Source: Phenylobacterium sp. (GTDB lineage: Bacteria; Pseudomonadota; Alphaproteobacteria; Caulobacterales; Caulobacteraceae). Taken from it: a DNA stretch of 11,103 nucleotides. The stretch spans positions 1 through 11,103 of the forward strand of contig JAQGIJ010000285.1 of assembly GCA_028291285.1 (NCBI GenBank). Direction: 5' to 3'. Below, one piece after another: positions 1 through 7,031 of this stretch; position 1 is the first letter of the stretch, and every line of letters begins with the position of its first letter. A program made the translations under genes and the position numbers. A model generated the notes under the pieces. The model ran no database searches and was not told the DNA's origin. It saw nothing but the letters and a program-made list of their open reading frames with translations.

Positions 1-723
1 GGCTTCCGAAGCGGCGGCCAGAACTATCGCGGATCGACCTCGGTGGAGTCGTTCCAGCCCTTCCTGCCCGAGAAGGTCAACGAGTACGAGATCGGCCTGA
101 AGAGCGAATGGTTCGACCGGACGCTGCGCCTGAACCTCGCCGCCTACTACGACGACCTGACCGACATCCAGCGCTCGATCATCGTCGCCGTCCCCTCCAC
201 CGGCCAGACCTCGACCGTCCAGACCAACGCCGCCAGCGGCAAGATCAAGGGCGTCGAGGCGGAAGGCACTTGGCGGGTCAGCCGCGCCTTCACCCTGAAT
301 GGCGCGATCGGCGTCATCGACCCGAAGTACGACGTCTTCCGGGACTTCACCGGCGACCGCTCGGGCGAGGACTGGCCGACGCCGAAGGTGCAGTACAGCG
401 TGAGCGGAACCTATGTGCTGGAAACGCCGGTCGGCGACCTAACCACTTCGGCCACCTGGGCGGGCCGCAGCCGGCAGAACCTCTCGCCGGCGTCGAAGAA
501 CAAGGATCAGGTCACCCAGAAGGCCTACGGCCTGTTCGACGCCCGCATAGCGCTCGACATCCGTTCGCAGGACGTGACCATCGCCATCTGGGGCCGCAAC
601 CTCACGGACAAGGTCTACAAGGTGGGCGCGGTAAACCTGGAATCCATCGGCTGGAACACCGTGGTGATGGGCGAGCCGCGGACCTATGGGATCGAGATCA
701 CCAAGCGGTTCGGTCACCCCTGA
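1..723 (+). CDS. TonB-dependent outer-membrane receptor, C-terminal part (5' truncated)
   Basis: The frame is open from the first base of the window, so the N-terminal signal, TonB box, plug and most of the barrel lie outside; 240 codons plus TGA remain. The residues are typical of the last beta-barrel strands of TonB-dependent receptors: a strand with LPEKVNEYEIGLKSEW near residue 22, a strand starting LRLNLAAYYDD, the segment GKIKGVEAEG, a long run of alternating polar and aromatic residues, and a closing strand YGIEITKRF. Such receptors sit in the outer membrane and import scarce or bulky ligands using TonB-ExbBD energy. The C-terminus is RFGHP, so the aromatic residue that usually ends the barrel is followed by three extra residues. 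The next gene on the same strand begins 55 nt later and encodes an acyl-CoA racemase, which suggests that the ligand is a hydrophobic carbon source. The ligand cannot be read from this fragment. Confidence 0.92.
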   Translation, partial: GFRSGGQNYRGSTSVESFQPFLPEKVNEYEIGLKSEWFDRTLRLNLAAYYDDLTDIQRSIIVAVPSTGQTSTVQTNAASGKIKGVEAEGTWRVSRAFTLNGAIGVIDPKYDVFRDFTGDRSGEDWPTPKVQYSVSGTYVLETPVGDLTTSATWAGRSRQNLSPASKNKDQVTQKAYGLFDARIALDIRSQDVTIAIWGRNLTDKVYKVGAVNLESIGWNTVVMGEPRTYGIEITKRFGHP

Positions 724-743
724 TCTTCCGCCCGAACCGGTTT
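703..743 (+). terminator. Imperfect inverted repeat across the receptor stop codon, possible terminator
   Basis: CGGTTCGG at 706-713 pairs perfectly with CCGAACCG at 732-739. A G/G mismatch then separates two further A-T pairs (703-704 with 741-742), and TTT follows. The 18-nt loop contains the TGA stop of the receptor gene. The stem is strong but the T-run is only three bases, so this may be a weak terminator, an mRNA 3'-end protector or an attenuator between receptor and racemase genes. The racemase start lies 35 nt further on. Confidence 0.35.
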
Positions 744-778
744 CCAGGGGCGGGGATCCAGCGGAGCAGAGTGGAAGC

Positions 779-1930
779 ATGGATACGCCGCGACGCGGCC
801 CGTTGAGCGGCCTGCGGGTCCTCGAGTTCGCCGGTCTCGGCCCGACGTCCTTCTGCGGCATGCTGCTGTCGGACATGGGCGCAGACGTCCTGCGCATCGA
901 AAGGCCGCGCGCCGCGCCCTCGCCGCATCCGATCCTGGAGCGGGGGCGCCGCCAGGTCGTGCTCGACCTGAAAGCCCCCGCCGGCCGATCCGCCGCCTGG
1001 CGCCTGACCGAGCGCGCCGACATCCTCATCGAGGGCTACCGGCCAGGCGTCATGGAGCGTCTGGGCCTGGGGCCGGACGCGGCGCTGGAGCGCAATCCCC
1101 GGCTGGTCTACGGCCGCATGACCGGCTGGGGCCGGGAGGGGCCCTACGCGGCCATGCCGGGCCACGACGTCAACTACGTCGCGCTCACCGGCGCCCTGCA
1201 CCTGATCGGGACCAAGGCGCGGCCGGTGATGCCGCTGAACCTGGTGGGCGACCACGGCGGCGGAGGCGCCTTCCTCGCCATCGGCGTGCTGGCGGCGCTG
1301 AATCATGCCCGAACCACCGGCACGGGCCAGGTGGTGGACGCCGCCATGATCGATGGCGTCTCCATGCTGATGACCCAGACCTGGGGGGCGCTGGCCGACG
1401 GCCACTTCCGCGACGAACGCGAGGCCAACACCTCGAACGGCGCCGCCCACTACATGGGCGTCTACGAATGCGCCGACGGCGCCTTCATCAGCTTGGCGAG
1501 CTTCGAGCCGCAGTTCTACCGGGCGATGCTCGAAAAGCTCGGCCTGGCCGACGATCCGCTGTTCCAGGCCCAGCATGACCGCGCGCTCTGGCCGGAGCAG
1601 AAGGCCCGAATGGCGCAGGTCGTGGCGGGCAGGACCCGCGACGAATGGTGCGCCCACCTGGAGGGCAGCGAGGCCTGCTTCGCCCCCGTGCTGTCGATGC
1701 GCGAGGCCGCCGCCCACCCGCACAATCAGGCCAGGGCGGCGTTCGTCGAGCGCGACGGGCGGCTGCAGCCGGCCCCCGCCCCGCGCTTCTCGGCCACCCC
1801 CGCCGAGATCCAGGGTCCCCCGCCCGCCCCCGCCGACCACGACGAGGCCGCGCTCGGCGACTGGGGTTTCAGCCCGGCGGAGATCGCCGGCCTCGCCCCC
1901 ACTGGGCCGCCGCCGCAGACAGCAGGGTGA
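779..1930 (+). CDS. CaiB/BaiF-family protein, probable alpha-methylacyl-CoA racemase
   Basis: A 383-residue member of the class III CoA-transferase fold (CaiB/BaiF). The N-terminus GLRVLEFAGLGPTSFCGMLL, followed by SDMGADVLRIERP, is typical of alpha-methylacyl-CoA racemases. The two catalytic residues known from the mycobacterial racemase appear to be kept: His129 in PGHDVNY and Asp158 in NLVGDHGGGG, with Glu230 in VYECADG matching the third conserved acid. A CoA transferase would use an Asp at another position, so racemase is preferred. The reaction is interconversion of (2R)- and (2S)-2-methylacyl-CoA, needed before beta-oxidation of methyl-branched chains such as sterol or isoprenoid side chains. 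Start: ATG 779 gives the usual family N-terminus; the frame is open further upstream but without family sequence, and the Shine-Dalgarno sequence is weak (GGAG at 763-766). The C-terminus is Pro/Ala-rich and overlaps the convergent reductase gene by 62 nt. Confidence 0.88.
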   Translation: MDTPRRGPLSGLRVLEFAGLGPTSFCGMLLSDMGADVLRIERPRAAPSPHPILERGRRQVVLDLKAPAGRSAAWRLTERADILIEGYRPGVMERLGLGPDAALERNPRLVYGRMTGWGREGPYAAMPGHDVNYVALTGALHLIGTKARPVMPLNLVGDHGGGGAFLAIGVLAALNHARTTGTGQVVDAAMIDGVSMLMTQTWGALADGHFRDEREANTSNGAAHYMGVYECADGAFISLASFEPQFYRAMLEKLGLADDPLFQAQHDRALWPEQKARMAQVVAGRTRDEWCAHLEGSEACFAPVLSMREAAAHPHNQARAAFVERDGRLQPAPAPRFSATPAEIQGPPPAPADHDEAALGDWGFSPAEIAGLAPTGPPPQTAG

Positions 1931-2678
1931 GGTCCAGCCCCGCCCCGGACGCCGCCTCGCGCGCGGCGTCGACGTCCTTGTCCAGGTAGCGGGCGAGTCG
2001 CTCGACGACCGCTTCGATCTCGCCGCCCTGGAACACGCCGAGCGCGAAGCTCCCGCCGGACGACAGGCCGAGCGCCTGGACGGAAGGCTCCAGCGGCAGG
2101 CCCATCTGTCGGACGGCGCGCAGCCCCTCCGCGGCGAGCGCGACCTGGGCCCCGAACAGCAGGTTGTTGATCAGCTTCAGACGCCGGCCGGCGCCCACGC
2201 CGCCCAGATGCACGATCGGATCGCAGTAGGTCGCCAGCACCGGCCGCGCCCGATCGAGCGCCTCGGTCGCGCCGCCGACGAACAGCCGCACGTCGCCGCG
2301 CTCCACATTGGCGACCACCCCGCTGAAGGTGGCGTCGAGCACCTGCACGCCCGCCGGCGCCTGGGCCGCCAGCGCCTCCACCAGCGCGGGCGAGCCGGTG
2401 GTGTGCAGCGCGATCACGACGCCCGGCCGCAGCGCCTGCAGCACGCCGGAGTCAAGTACGGACGCGCGCACCTGGTCGTCGTCGAACAGAGCGGCGACGA
2501 CGAGGTCGGCGCCCTCCACGGCCTCCAGCAGCGAGCCCGTCACCCGGCCGCCCGCGGCGGTCAGCGCCTCGCGCGGACGCCCGCCCCGGCTGTGGCCGAC
2601 GAGCTCATGGCCGGCGCTCAGCACCTTGCGCGCCATCGGTTCGCCGATCTGGCCCAGGCCGATCCAGCCGACCCTCAC
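1869..2678 (-). CDS. 3-hydroxyisobutyrate/6-phosphogluconate dehydrogenase-family NAD(P) oxidoreductase
   Basis: A 269-residue beta-hydroxyacid dehydrogenase family protein. It begins with a Rossmann motif VGWIGLGQIG (Gly7, Gly9, Gly12). SR at residues 30-31, after the second strand, resembles the NRT of NADP-preferring members. The substrate loop DATFSG (115-120) is followed by FVGG. The catalytic helix has RRLKLINN, with Lys168 and Asn171 as expected, and the C-terminal LDKDVDAAR matches the usual KD-containing segment. Expected chemistry is NAD(P)-dependent interconversion of a beta-hydroxy acid (or ester) and the aldehyde or ketone. Start: GTG 2678 overlaps the TGA of the preceding gene as GTGA and puts the Rossmann motif at residue 4. 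ATG 2696, adding MPRRLG, is the alternative. I see no clear Shine-Dalgarno, fitting translational coupling. It is the last gene of the five-gene operon and its 3' end overlaps the racemase gene antisense. Confidence 0.87.
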   Translation of the reverse strand: MRVGWIGLGQIGEPMARKVLSAGHELVGHSRGGRPREALTAAGGRVTGSLLEAVEGADLVVAALFDDDQVRASVLDSGVLQALRPGVVIALHTTGSPALVEALAAQAPAGVQVLDATFSGVVANVERGDVRLFVGGATEALDRARPVLATYCDPIVHLGGVGAGRRLKLINNLLFGAQVALAAEGLRAVRQMGLPLEPSVQALGLSSGGSFALGVFQGGEIEAVVERLARYLDKDVDAAREAASGAGLDLTLLSAAAAQWGRGRRSPPG

Positions 2679-3619
2679 GCCGAGGCGCCGTGGCATTGGG
2701 CGAGAACCGGGCCGTAGCGCGCCTCGACAGCGTCGAGATAGCCCTCCATCGAGGTGGCGCGGACCTGCGGCAGCGAGGTCCAGGTGACCCCCAGCTCCGC
2801 CATCCGGCCGAGCCGGTCGACAAGCTCGTTCGCGCCGAGCTCGGCGGCGCGGCCGTCGCCCTCGCCGTCGCGCGGCCGATGGTCCTCGCCGACCCCCAGC
2901 CGGACCGCCGGGATGTGCAGGTCGAACGGCTCGCGGCGGTCCTGCGCCTCCGGCATCTGCGCCATGACCTCGAGCCAGGCCGGCAGCTCCTCCAGCCCCG
3001 CCTGCCAGGGGCGCCAGCCGGTGCCGAAGCGCAGCGCGCGCCGCAGCGCCGCCTTGGTGTCGCCGCCGATCCACAGCGGCGGGAACGGCTTCTGCAGCGG
3101 CTTGGGCTCGAAGACGATGCCTTCGAAGCTGGCGAAGCGGCCGGCGAAGGTCGGATAGTCCTTGGTCCACAGCACCTGCATGGCCTCGAGGTATTCGTCG
3201 GCGATCCGCCCGCGCTCGGCGTAGGGCACGCCCAGCGCGCGGAACTCCGCCTCGCCGTGGCCCAGCCCCACCGACAGCATCACCCGCCCGCCGGTCAGCA
3301 CGTCCAGCGTCGAGATCGCCTTGGCGAGGTTCACCGGGTGGTGGAAGGGCAGGACGAGAATGCTGGTGTTGACGGCGATCCTCTCGGTCGCGCCGGCGAA
3401 GAAGGCGATCGCCGCCAGCGCGTGCGGCCAGAAGCCGCCCATGTCCGCCGCCAGCGTCGCGTCCAGCGCCAGGTGCTCGGCGCTCTCCACCGCATCGAAC
3501 CCGATCGTCTCGTAGCGGCGGCATATCCGCTGGAAGTCGGGCGCGGCGATCTGGGCCATCCACGGGTCGAACAACGGCGCGTAGCGGTTCAGGCCCGGCA
3601 CCCCGATGGAAAACTTCAT
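2675..3619 (-). CDS. LLM-class (luciferase-like) flavin/F420-type oxidoreductase
   Basis: A 314-residue TIM-barrel protein of the luciferase-like monooxygenase family. Recognisable pieces in order are the first strand MKFSIGVPG, ESAEHL near residue 45, TERIAVNTSILVLPFHHPVN (78-97), TLDVLTGGRVMLSVGLGHGE (104-123), the helix YAERGRIADEYLEAM and PPLWIGGDTKAALRRA (180-195). This matches the subgroup usually annotated as F420-dependent, but in Proteobacteria such enzymes often use FMN. The sequence alone does not decide the cofactor, and no F420 biosynthesis gene is visible here. Likely chemistry is flavin- or F420-linked oxidation or reduction of an alcohol, ketone or acyl-CoA intermediate. ATG 3619 follows GAGAGGG about 6 nt upstream, and that site overlaps the TGA of the ligase gene, leaving an 11-nt gap. 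The TGA of this gene overlaps the next start as GTGA. Confidence 0.88.
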   Translation of the reverse strand: MKFSIGVPGLNRYAPLFDPWMAQIAAPDFQRICRRYETIGFDAVESAEHLALDATLAADMGGFWPHALAAIAFFAGATERIAVNTSILVLPFHHPVNLAKAISTLDVLTGGRVMLSVGLGHGEAEFRALGVPYAERGRIADEYLEAMQVLWTKDYPTFAGRFASFEGIVFEPKPLQKPFPPLWIGGDTKAALRRALRFGTGWRPWQAGLEELPAWLEVMAQMPEAQDRREPFDLHIPAVRLGVGEDHRPRDGEGDGRAAELGANELVDRLGRMAELGVTWTSLPQVRATSMEGYLDAVEARYGPVLAQCHGASA

Positions 3620-3630
3620 CCTTCGCCCTC

Positions 3631-5259
3631 TCAGCGGCGCGTGAAGGTGACGCCCGCGGTCTCTCGGTCCCAGGTGGCGGGCGTGCGGCCTTCGGCGCGC
3701 AGCTGCTCCTTCAGCACCTTGCCCGTGGCGCTGCGCGGCAGGCTCTCGCGGAACTCGACAAAGAGCGGCACGGCGAAATAGGGCACCCGTTCGATCGACC
3801 AGCGGCAGAGCTCTTCCTCGGTGACCGCGGCGCCCGGGTTGATCTCGGCGGTGACCTTCACCTCATCCTCGCCGAGCGGCGAGAGCACGGCGTGCACCGC
3901 CACGTCCTGGATCGCCGGATGCTGGCGGAACACCGCCTCCATCTCGTGGGTGGAGATGTTCTCGCCGCGCCGGCGGATGTAGTCCTTCTTGCGGTCGACG
4001 AAGTAGAGGTAGCCGTCCGCGTCGAGCTTCCCCAGGTCGCCGGTGTGGAACCAGAGGTTGCGCCAGGCCTTCACCGTCTCCTCCGGCCGGTTCCAGTAGC
4101 CGGCGAACATGATGTTCGGCCGCTTGGGCCGCACCACGATCTCGCCGGGCGTGCCGGGCGGCAGCGGGTTGTCGCCGTCGTCGACGATCTGGGTCTCGAA
4201 GTCCTTGCCCACCCGGCCGGAGCTGCCCGGCGGCCCGGCCGGCTCGCCAGGGCCCAGGCCGCTGATGGTGGCGGCTTCCGTCATGCCATAGGAGCTGGAC
4301 CCCTGGACCGGCGCGCCGAAGCGGTCGCGCCACTTCTGCACAACCGGCGGCGGGAAGGGCGCCGCGTTCACGCGCCGGATCTGGCCGTAGCAACGCTTCA
4401 TCTCCGGCGTGTCCGGCGCCTCGGCGATCAGCGAGGCCATCGAGCCCAGCAGGCTGACGGTGGTCGCCCCCGAGCGCTCGATCTCCGGCCAGAACTGCGA
4501 GACCGAGAAGCGGCGGCCGATGCTGGTGCGGCAGCGGGCGATCAGGGCGGTGACCACGGAAACCCCGATGGCGTTCAGGTGGAACAGCGGCAGCGGCGAC
4601 CAGAGCACGTCGCCGGGGCCGACGCCCCGACGCACGCTGGTCCAGCCCATGTTGCAGACCATGTTGTGCGGCAGCATGCAGCCCTTGGACCGGCCCGTGG
4701 TGCCGGAGGTGTAGACGATGATCGCCAGCTGCTCGGGCGTGACCTCGTCGGCGATCGGGCCGCCGTCCTTTACGCGGATGGACTCGATGGGCGTGGCGGT
4801 GACGCCGCCCGGCAACCCCGGCGGTGCGGCGTCCTTGAAGACCACGTGGCGCAGGTCGGGCAGCGCCTCGGCGATCGCCGCCACCCGGTCCACGTACTCG
4901 CCTTCGGCCAGCACCACGCGGGCCTGGCAGTCCTCGATCTGGTTCTTCAGGAACTCGCCCTTGAAGGCGGTGTTCACCGGCGCGCTGATCGCGCCCAGCT
5001 TGTTGATCGCCAGCCAGACCGTGACCGCCTCGATGTCGTTGTCGAAGATTGTGGCGACCGGCTGGCCGGTCTCGACGCCCAGGCCCTTGAGTCCGTGGGC
5101 GAGCTCGGTCGCCATCCGGTCCACCTCGGCGAAGGTGTAGGTCTCGCCGGAGAAGTCGATGAACGGCTGGTCCGGGACCTCCGCCACCGCACGGGCGAGC
5201 GCTGCGGTGATGGTGTCCTGCGGGAACTCGGCCGCCACCGGAGGCCGGAGCGCGTTCAT
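3631..5259 (-). CDS. AMP-forming acyl-CoA ligase (ANL superfamily)
   Basis: A 542-residue cytoplasmic ANL-superfamily adenylating enzyme of normal family length. It carries the phosphate loop YTSGTTGRSKG (183-193), PLFHLNAIG (224-232), the adenine/acyl-binding YGMTE (324-328), FHTGDLGKLDADGYLYF (404-420, with the ribose-binding Asp408), the hinge DRKKDYIRRRGENIS (422-436) and the catalytic C-terminal Lys514 in RSATGKVLKEQL. It would activate a carboxylic acid with ATP and CoA to the acyl-CoA that feeds the thiolase-like protein and the racemase. The style is close to CaiC-like or medium/long-chain ligases; the exact acid cannot be read. ATG 5259 overlaps the thiolase TGA as ATGA and has no good Shine-Dalgarno sequence, pointing to coupled translation. 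The frame continues open upstream inside the thiolase gene, but that stretch has no ligase-like sequence. Confidence 0.93.
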   Translation of the reverse strand: MNALRPPVAAEFPQDTITAALARAVAEVPDQPFIDFSGETYTFAEVDRMATELAHGLKGLGVETGQPVATIFDNDIEAVTVWLAINKLGAISAPVNTAFKGEFLKNQIEDCQARVVLAEGEYVDRVAAIAEALPDLRHVVFKDAAPPGLPGGVTATPIESIRVKDGGPIADEVTPEQLAIIVYTSGTTGRSKGCMLPHNMVCNMGWTSVRRGVGPGDVLWSPLPLFHLNAIGVSVVTALIARCRTSIGRRFSVSQFWPEIERSGATTVSLLGSMASLIAEAPDTPEMKRCYGQIRRVNAAPFPPPVVQKWRDRFGAPVQGSSSYGMTEAATISGLGPGEPAGPPGSSGRVGKDFETQIVDDGDNPLPPGTPGEIVVRPKRPNIMFAGYWNRPEETVKAWRNLWFHTGDLGKLDADGYLYFVDRKKDYIRRRGENISTHEMEAVFRQHPAIQDVAVHAVLSPLGEDEVKVTAEINPGAAVTEEELCRWSIERVPYFAVPLFVEFRESLPRSATGKVLKEQLRAEGRTPATWDRETAGVTFTRR

Positions 5260-6446
5260 TCGCGGACCAGCAGCATGGCGCCCGCCAGCGGCCCGCCGGC
5301 CGTGGAGGTCGCCACCACCTTGGGATCGCCCTTCACCTGGCGCGCCTCGCCGCGTCCCCAGAGCTGGGTGCAGGCCTCGTGCACCGCGCCGTAGGCGTGC
5401 AGCCGCCCGGCCGACAGGGCCCCGCCGCCGGTGTTGACCGGAAGCTCGCCCTCCAGGGCGATGCGCTTGCCGCCCTCGATGAAGTCGCCGGCCCCGTAAC
5501 GCTCGCAGAAGCCGAAGTTCTCCAGCCAGTTGATCGTGTGGAACGAGAAGCCGTCGTAGAGCTGGGCCATGTCCACGTCCTTCGGCTTCAGCTCGGTGCG
5601 TGACCACATCATCTCGGCGACCTTCGGCTGGGCCTGGGTGTCGAGGGCGTCGAGCTGAGACCAGTTGTTGCGATAGCGCATGGACGAGCCGATCGCCTCG
5701 ATGCGCACCGGCGGGTTCTTCAGGTCCTTGGCGATGTCCATGCGCGAGATGACGATGGCGGTGGCGCCGTCGATCGGCACGTCGCAGTCGTAGAGGTGCA
5801 GCGGCGTCGCGATGATCGGCGAGGCCATGTAGTCGTCCAGCGTGATCGGCGTGCGGTAGACCGCTGCCGGATTCAGCGAGGCGTTGCGGCGCTGGTTGAT
5901 CGAGATCTGCGCCACCTGCTCCGGCTTGATCCCGCTCTCGTGGACGTACTTGTTGAAGTACAGCGACTGCTGCAGGGCGGCGGCGTAGTTGTAATAGGGC
6001 GCGAACCAGGCGTAGCCGCCGGCCTGCCGCTGGCCTTCCTTGATCAGCGAGTTGGCGAAGGCCCGCTTGCGCGCGCTCGCCTCGTACATGGTGCGGAAGA
6101 TGATCACGTTCTTGGCGATGCCGGCGCTGATCGCGCCGATGGCGTTGAACACTGCGCCGTACTGGCCGGGCGCCTCGCCTCCGCCGGCGTACCAGTCGAC
6201 CTGCAGCCGAAGGGCGTCCTGGATCGCCGCGCAGCCCACCGGCGAGAAGCCGGACTGGTCGCCGCGGTCCCCGGGCCAGGTGGCGATCCCGTCGATGTCG
6301 GCGCGCGTCAGGCCGGCGTCGGCGATGGCCTCCAGGCAGGCGTCGACGGTGAGCTCCAGCGGCGACTTGGACGAGCCGCGGCTGACCTCCGACTGGCCGA
6401 TGCCGGTGATGGCGACGTTCTTCTCGGGATAATCCTTGGCGCTCAT
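5256..6446 (-). CDS. Thiolase-like / SCP-x lipid-transfer family protein lacking the usual catalytic Cys and His
   Basis: A 396-residue thiolase-fold protein. The N-terminal NVAITGIGQSEVSR, the segment DIDGIATWPGD and LYDGFSFHTINWLENFGFCE (296-315) are typical of the SCP-x/Ltp branch. The usual nucleophile Cys is missing: the expected site reads AGGGEAPGQYGA (87-98). The usual GHP is GRLH, with Arg348 in place of His, and the late CxG site reads TSTAGG. This pattern fits the retro-aldolases that cleave steroid side chains (Ltp2 type), which work with a DUF35 partner and are thought to use Tyr residues. Tyr297 in LYDGF is at the place of one of them, but the second seems to align with Arg348. 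The adjacent DUF35 gene supports a two-subunit enzyme. Start ATG 6446 overlaps the DUF35 stop by one base (TGATG) and has GGAGG 7 nt upstream. A true thiolytic role is therefore doubtful, and aldol cleavage or a structural role is more likely. Confidence 0.9.
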   Translation of the reverse strand: MSAKDYPEKNVAITGIGQSEVSRGSSKSPLELTVDACLEAIADAGLTRADIDGIATWPGDRGDQSGFSPVGCAAIQDALRLQVDWYAGGGEAPGQYGAVFNAIGAISAGIAKNVIIFRTMYEASARKRAFANSLIKEGQRQAGGYAWFAPYYNYAAALQQSLYFNKYVHESGIKPEQVAQISINQRRNASLNPAAVYRTPITLDDYMASPIIATPLHLYDCDVPIDGATAIVISRMDIAKDLKNPPVRIEAIGSSMRYRNNWSQLDALDTQAQPKVAEMMWSRTELKPKDVDMAQLYDGFSFHTINWLENFGFCERYGAGDFIEGGKRIALEGELPVNTGGGALSAGRLHAYGAVHEACTQLWGRGEARQVKGDPKVVATSTAGGPLAGAMLLVRE

Positions 6447-6913
6447 CAGTTGGCCTCCGGCTCGAACAGCGGAATCCAGACGTCCTCGCTCTGCTCGAAC
6501 AGCACCTTGAGCGGCATGCCCATGGTGACCGTGTTCGGGTCGCAATTGACGATGTTGGTGACCAGGCGGACGTCGTCCTGCTCGGCGATGGAGACCAGCG
6601 CCAGCACGTAGGGCACGGGCAGGCCCGGCACCCATTGCTTGTGGTTGACCGTGAAGCTGGTGACGTAGCCGCGGCCGGAGACCGCCTCAGGCTCCACCTT
6701 GCGGCTCTCGCACTTGGGGCAGAAGCGCACCGGCGGGTGGACGTAGTAGGCGCAATCCTGGCAGCGGTAGATGCGCAGCTCACCCTGCGCCCCGCCACTC
6801 CAGAAGGCCTCATTGTCGAGGTCGATCACCGGCAGCGCCCGCTTCGGCGGCGGCAGGTCCTGAGGCGTGGCGGCGTCGGGCCGCGGCCGCGTGGCGGCGT
6901 CGGGCGAACTCAT
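6446..6913 (-). CDS. DUF35 zinc-ribbon/OB-fold acyl-CoA-binding partner protein
   Basis: A 155-residue protein with the two-part DUF35 architecture. A Pro-rich N-terminal tail leads to EAFWSGGAQGELRIYRC, then a rubredoxin-like zinc ribbon with Cys51, Cys54, Cys65 and Cys68 (CQDC and CPKC), then an OB-fold with SGRGYVTSFTVNH (79-91), PYVLALVSIAEQDDVRLV and a final strand ending in EPEAN. In characterised cases DUF35 proteins bind the CoA ester and form a complex with a thiolase-like subunit, as in Ltp2/ChsH2-type aldolases and archaeal HMG-CoA synthesis complexes. It is the first gene of the five-gene minus-strand operon and joins the thiolase gene through TGATG. ATG 6913 is chosen because GGGAG lies 7 nt upstream (6921-6925 on the complement) and the family sequence begins soon after it. 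The frame is open further upstream, but that part runs through the divergent promoter region. Confidence 0.92.
   Translation of the reverse strand: MSSPDAATRPRPDAATPQDLPPPKRALPVIDLDNEAFWSGGAQGELRIYRCQDCAYYVHPPVRFCPKCESRKVEPEAVSGRGYVTSFTVNHKQWVPGLPVPYVLALVSIAEQDDVRLVTNIVNCDPNTVTMGMPLKVLFEQSEDVWIPLFEPEAN
6454..6458 (-). promoter_or_regulatory. Shine-Dalgarno GGAGG for the thiolase-like gene
   Basis: GGAGG on the minus strand lies 7 nt before the ATG at 6446 and inside the last codons of the DUF35 gene. It supports this start, and it means that the thiolase subunit has its own strong ribosome site despite the TGATG overlap. Confidence 0.7.
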
Positions 6914-7031
6914 CGGCTTACTCCCTGGTCGCGACCTTCGGGCGGGTCGTCGCTCTATCAATAGCCCTGGCGCGGCGAAAATCGCTAGGGTGTGAACTTC
7001 AAGAACCAGAAGACGATTGACGGGAGGGAAG
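6914..7031. promoter_or_regulatory. Divergent promoter region between DUF35 and SDR genes
   Basis: This 118-nt gap separates the five-gene minus-strand operon from the plus-strand dehydrogenase gene and must hold both promoters unless transcription enters from elsewhere. Visible elements are a perfect 10-bp palindrome GGTCGCGACC (6927-6936) just upstream of the DUF35 ribosome site, CTAT-CA-ATAG (6955-6964) and GCGA-AAA-TCGC (6975-6985). GCTAGGGT at 6984-6991 begins like the alphaproteobacterial -10 consensus and would suit the SDR gene. Minus-strand GGCTATTGATAG (6954-6965 region) could serve the operon. None of these has a convincing -35, so the exact promoter positions are guesses. Confidence 0.4.
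7022..7027 (+). promoter_or_regulatory. Shine-Dalgarno GGGAGG that sets the SDR start
   Basis: GGGAGG followed by GAAG leads directly to the ATG at 7032. It decides for ATG 7032 over the in-frame TTG at 7017, which lies upstream of this site and would place the site inside the coding region. Confidence 0.75.

Noticed and set aside
698..1840. Long minus-strand open frame opposite the racemase gene
   Set aside because: It is rich in Gly, His, Arg and Gln with no recognisable domain, whereas the plus-strand frame has a full racemase sequence with catalytic residues.
2679..3563. The minus-strand frame of the reductase stays open far upstream, giving an apparent 564-residue fusion protein
   Set aside because: The extra part is an out-of-frame reading of the LLM oxidoreductase gene, Arg/Gly/Ala-rich and without family motifs. 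The Rossmann motif right after the GTGA joint marks the real N-terminus.
5260..6813. The ligase frame is open upstream for about 500 codons, suggesting a giant fusion
   Set aside because: That stretch overlaps the thiolase and DUF35 genes in another frame and has the Arg-rich composition of a GC-driven shadow; the ligase begins at the ATGA overlap.
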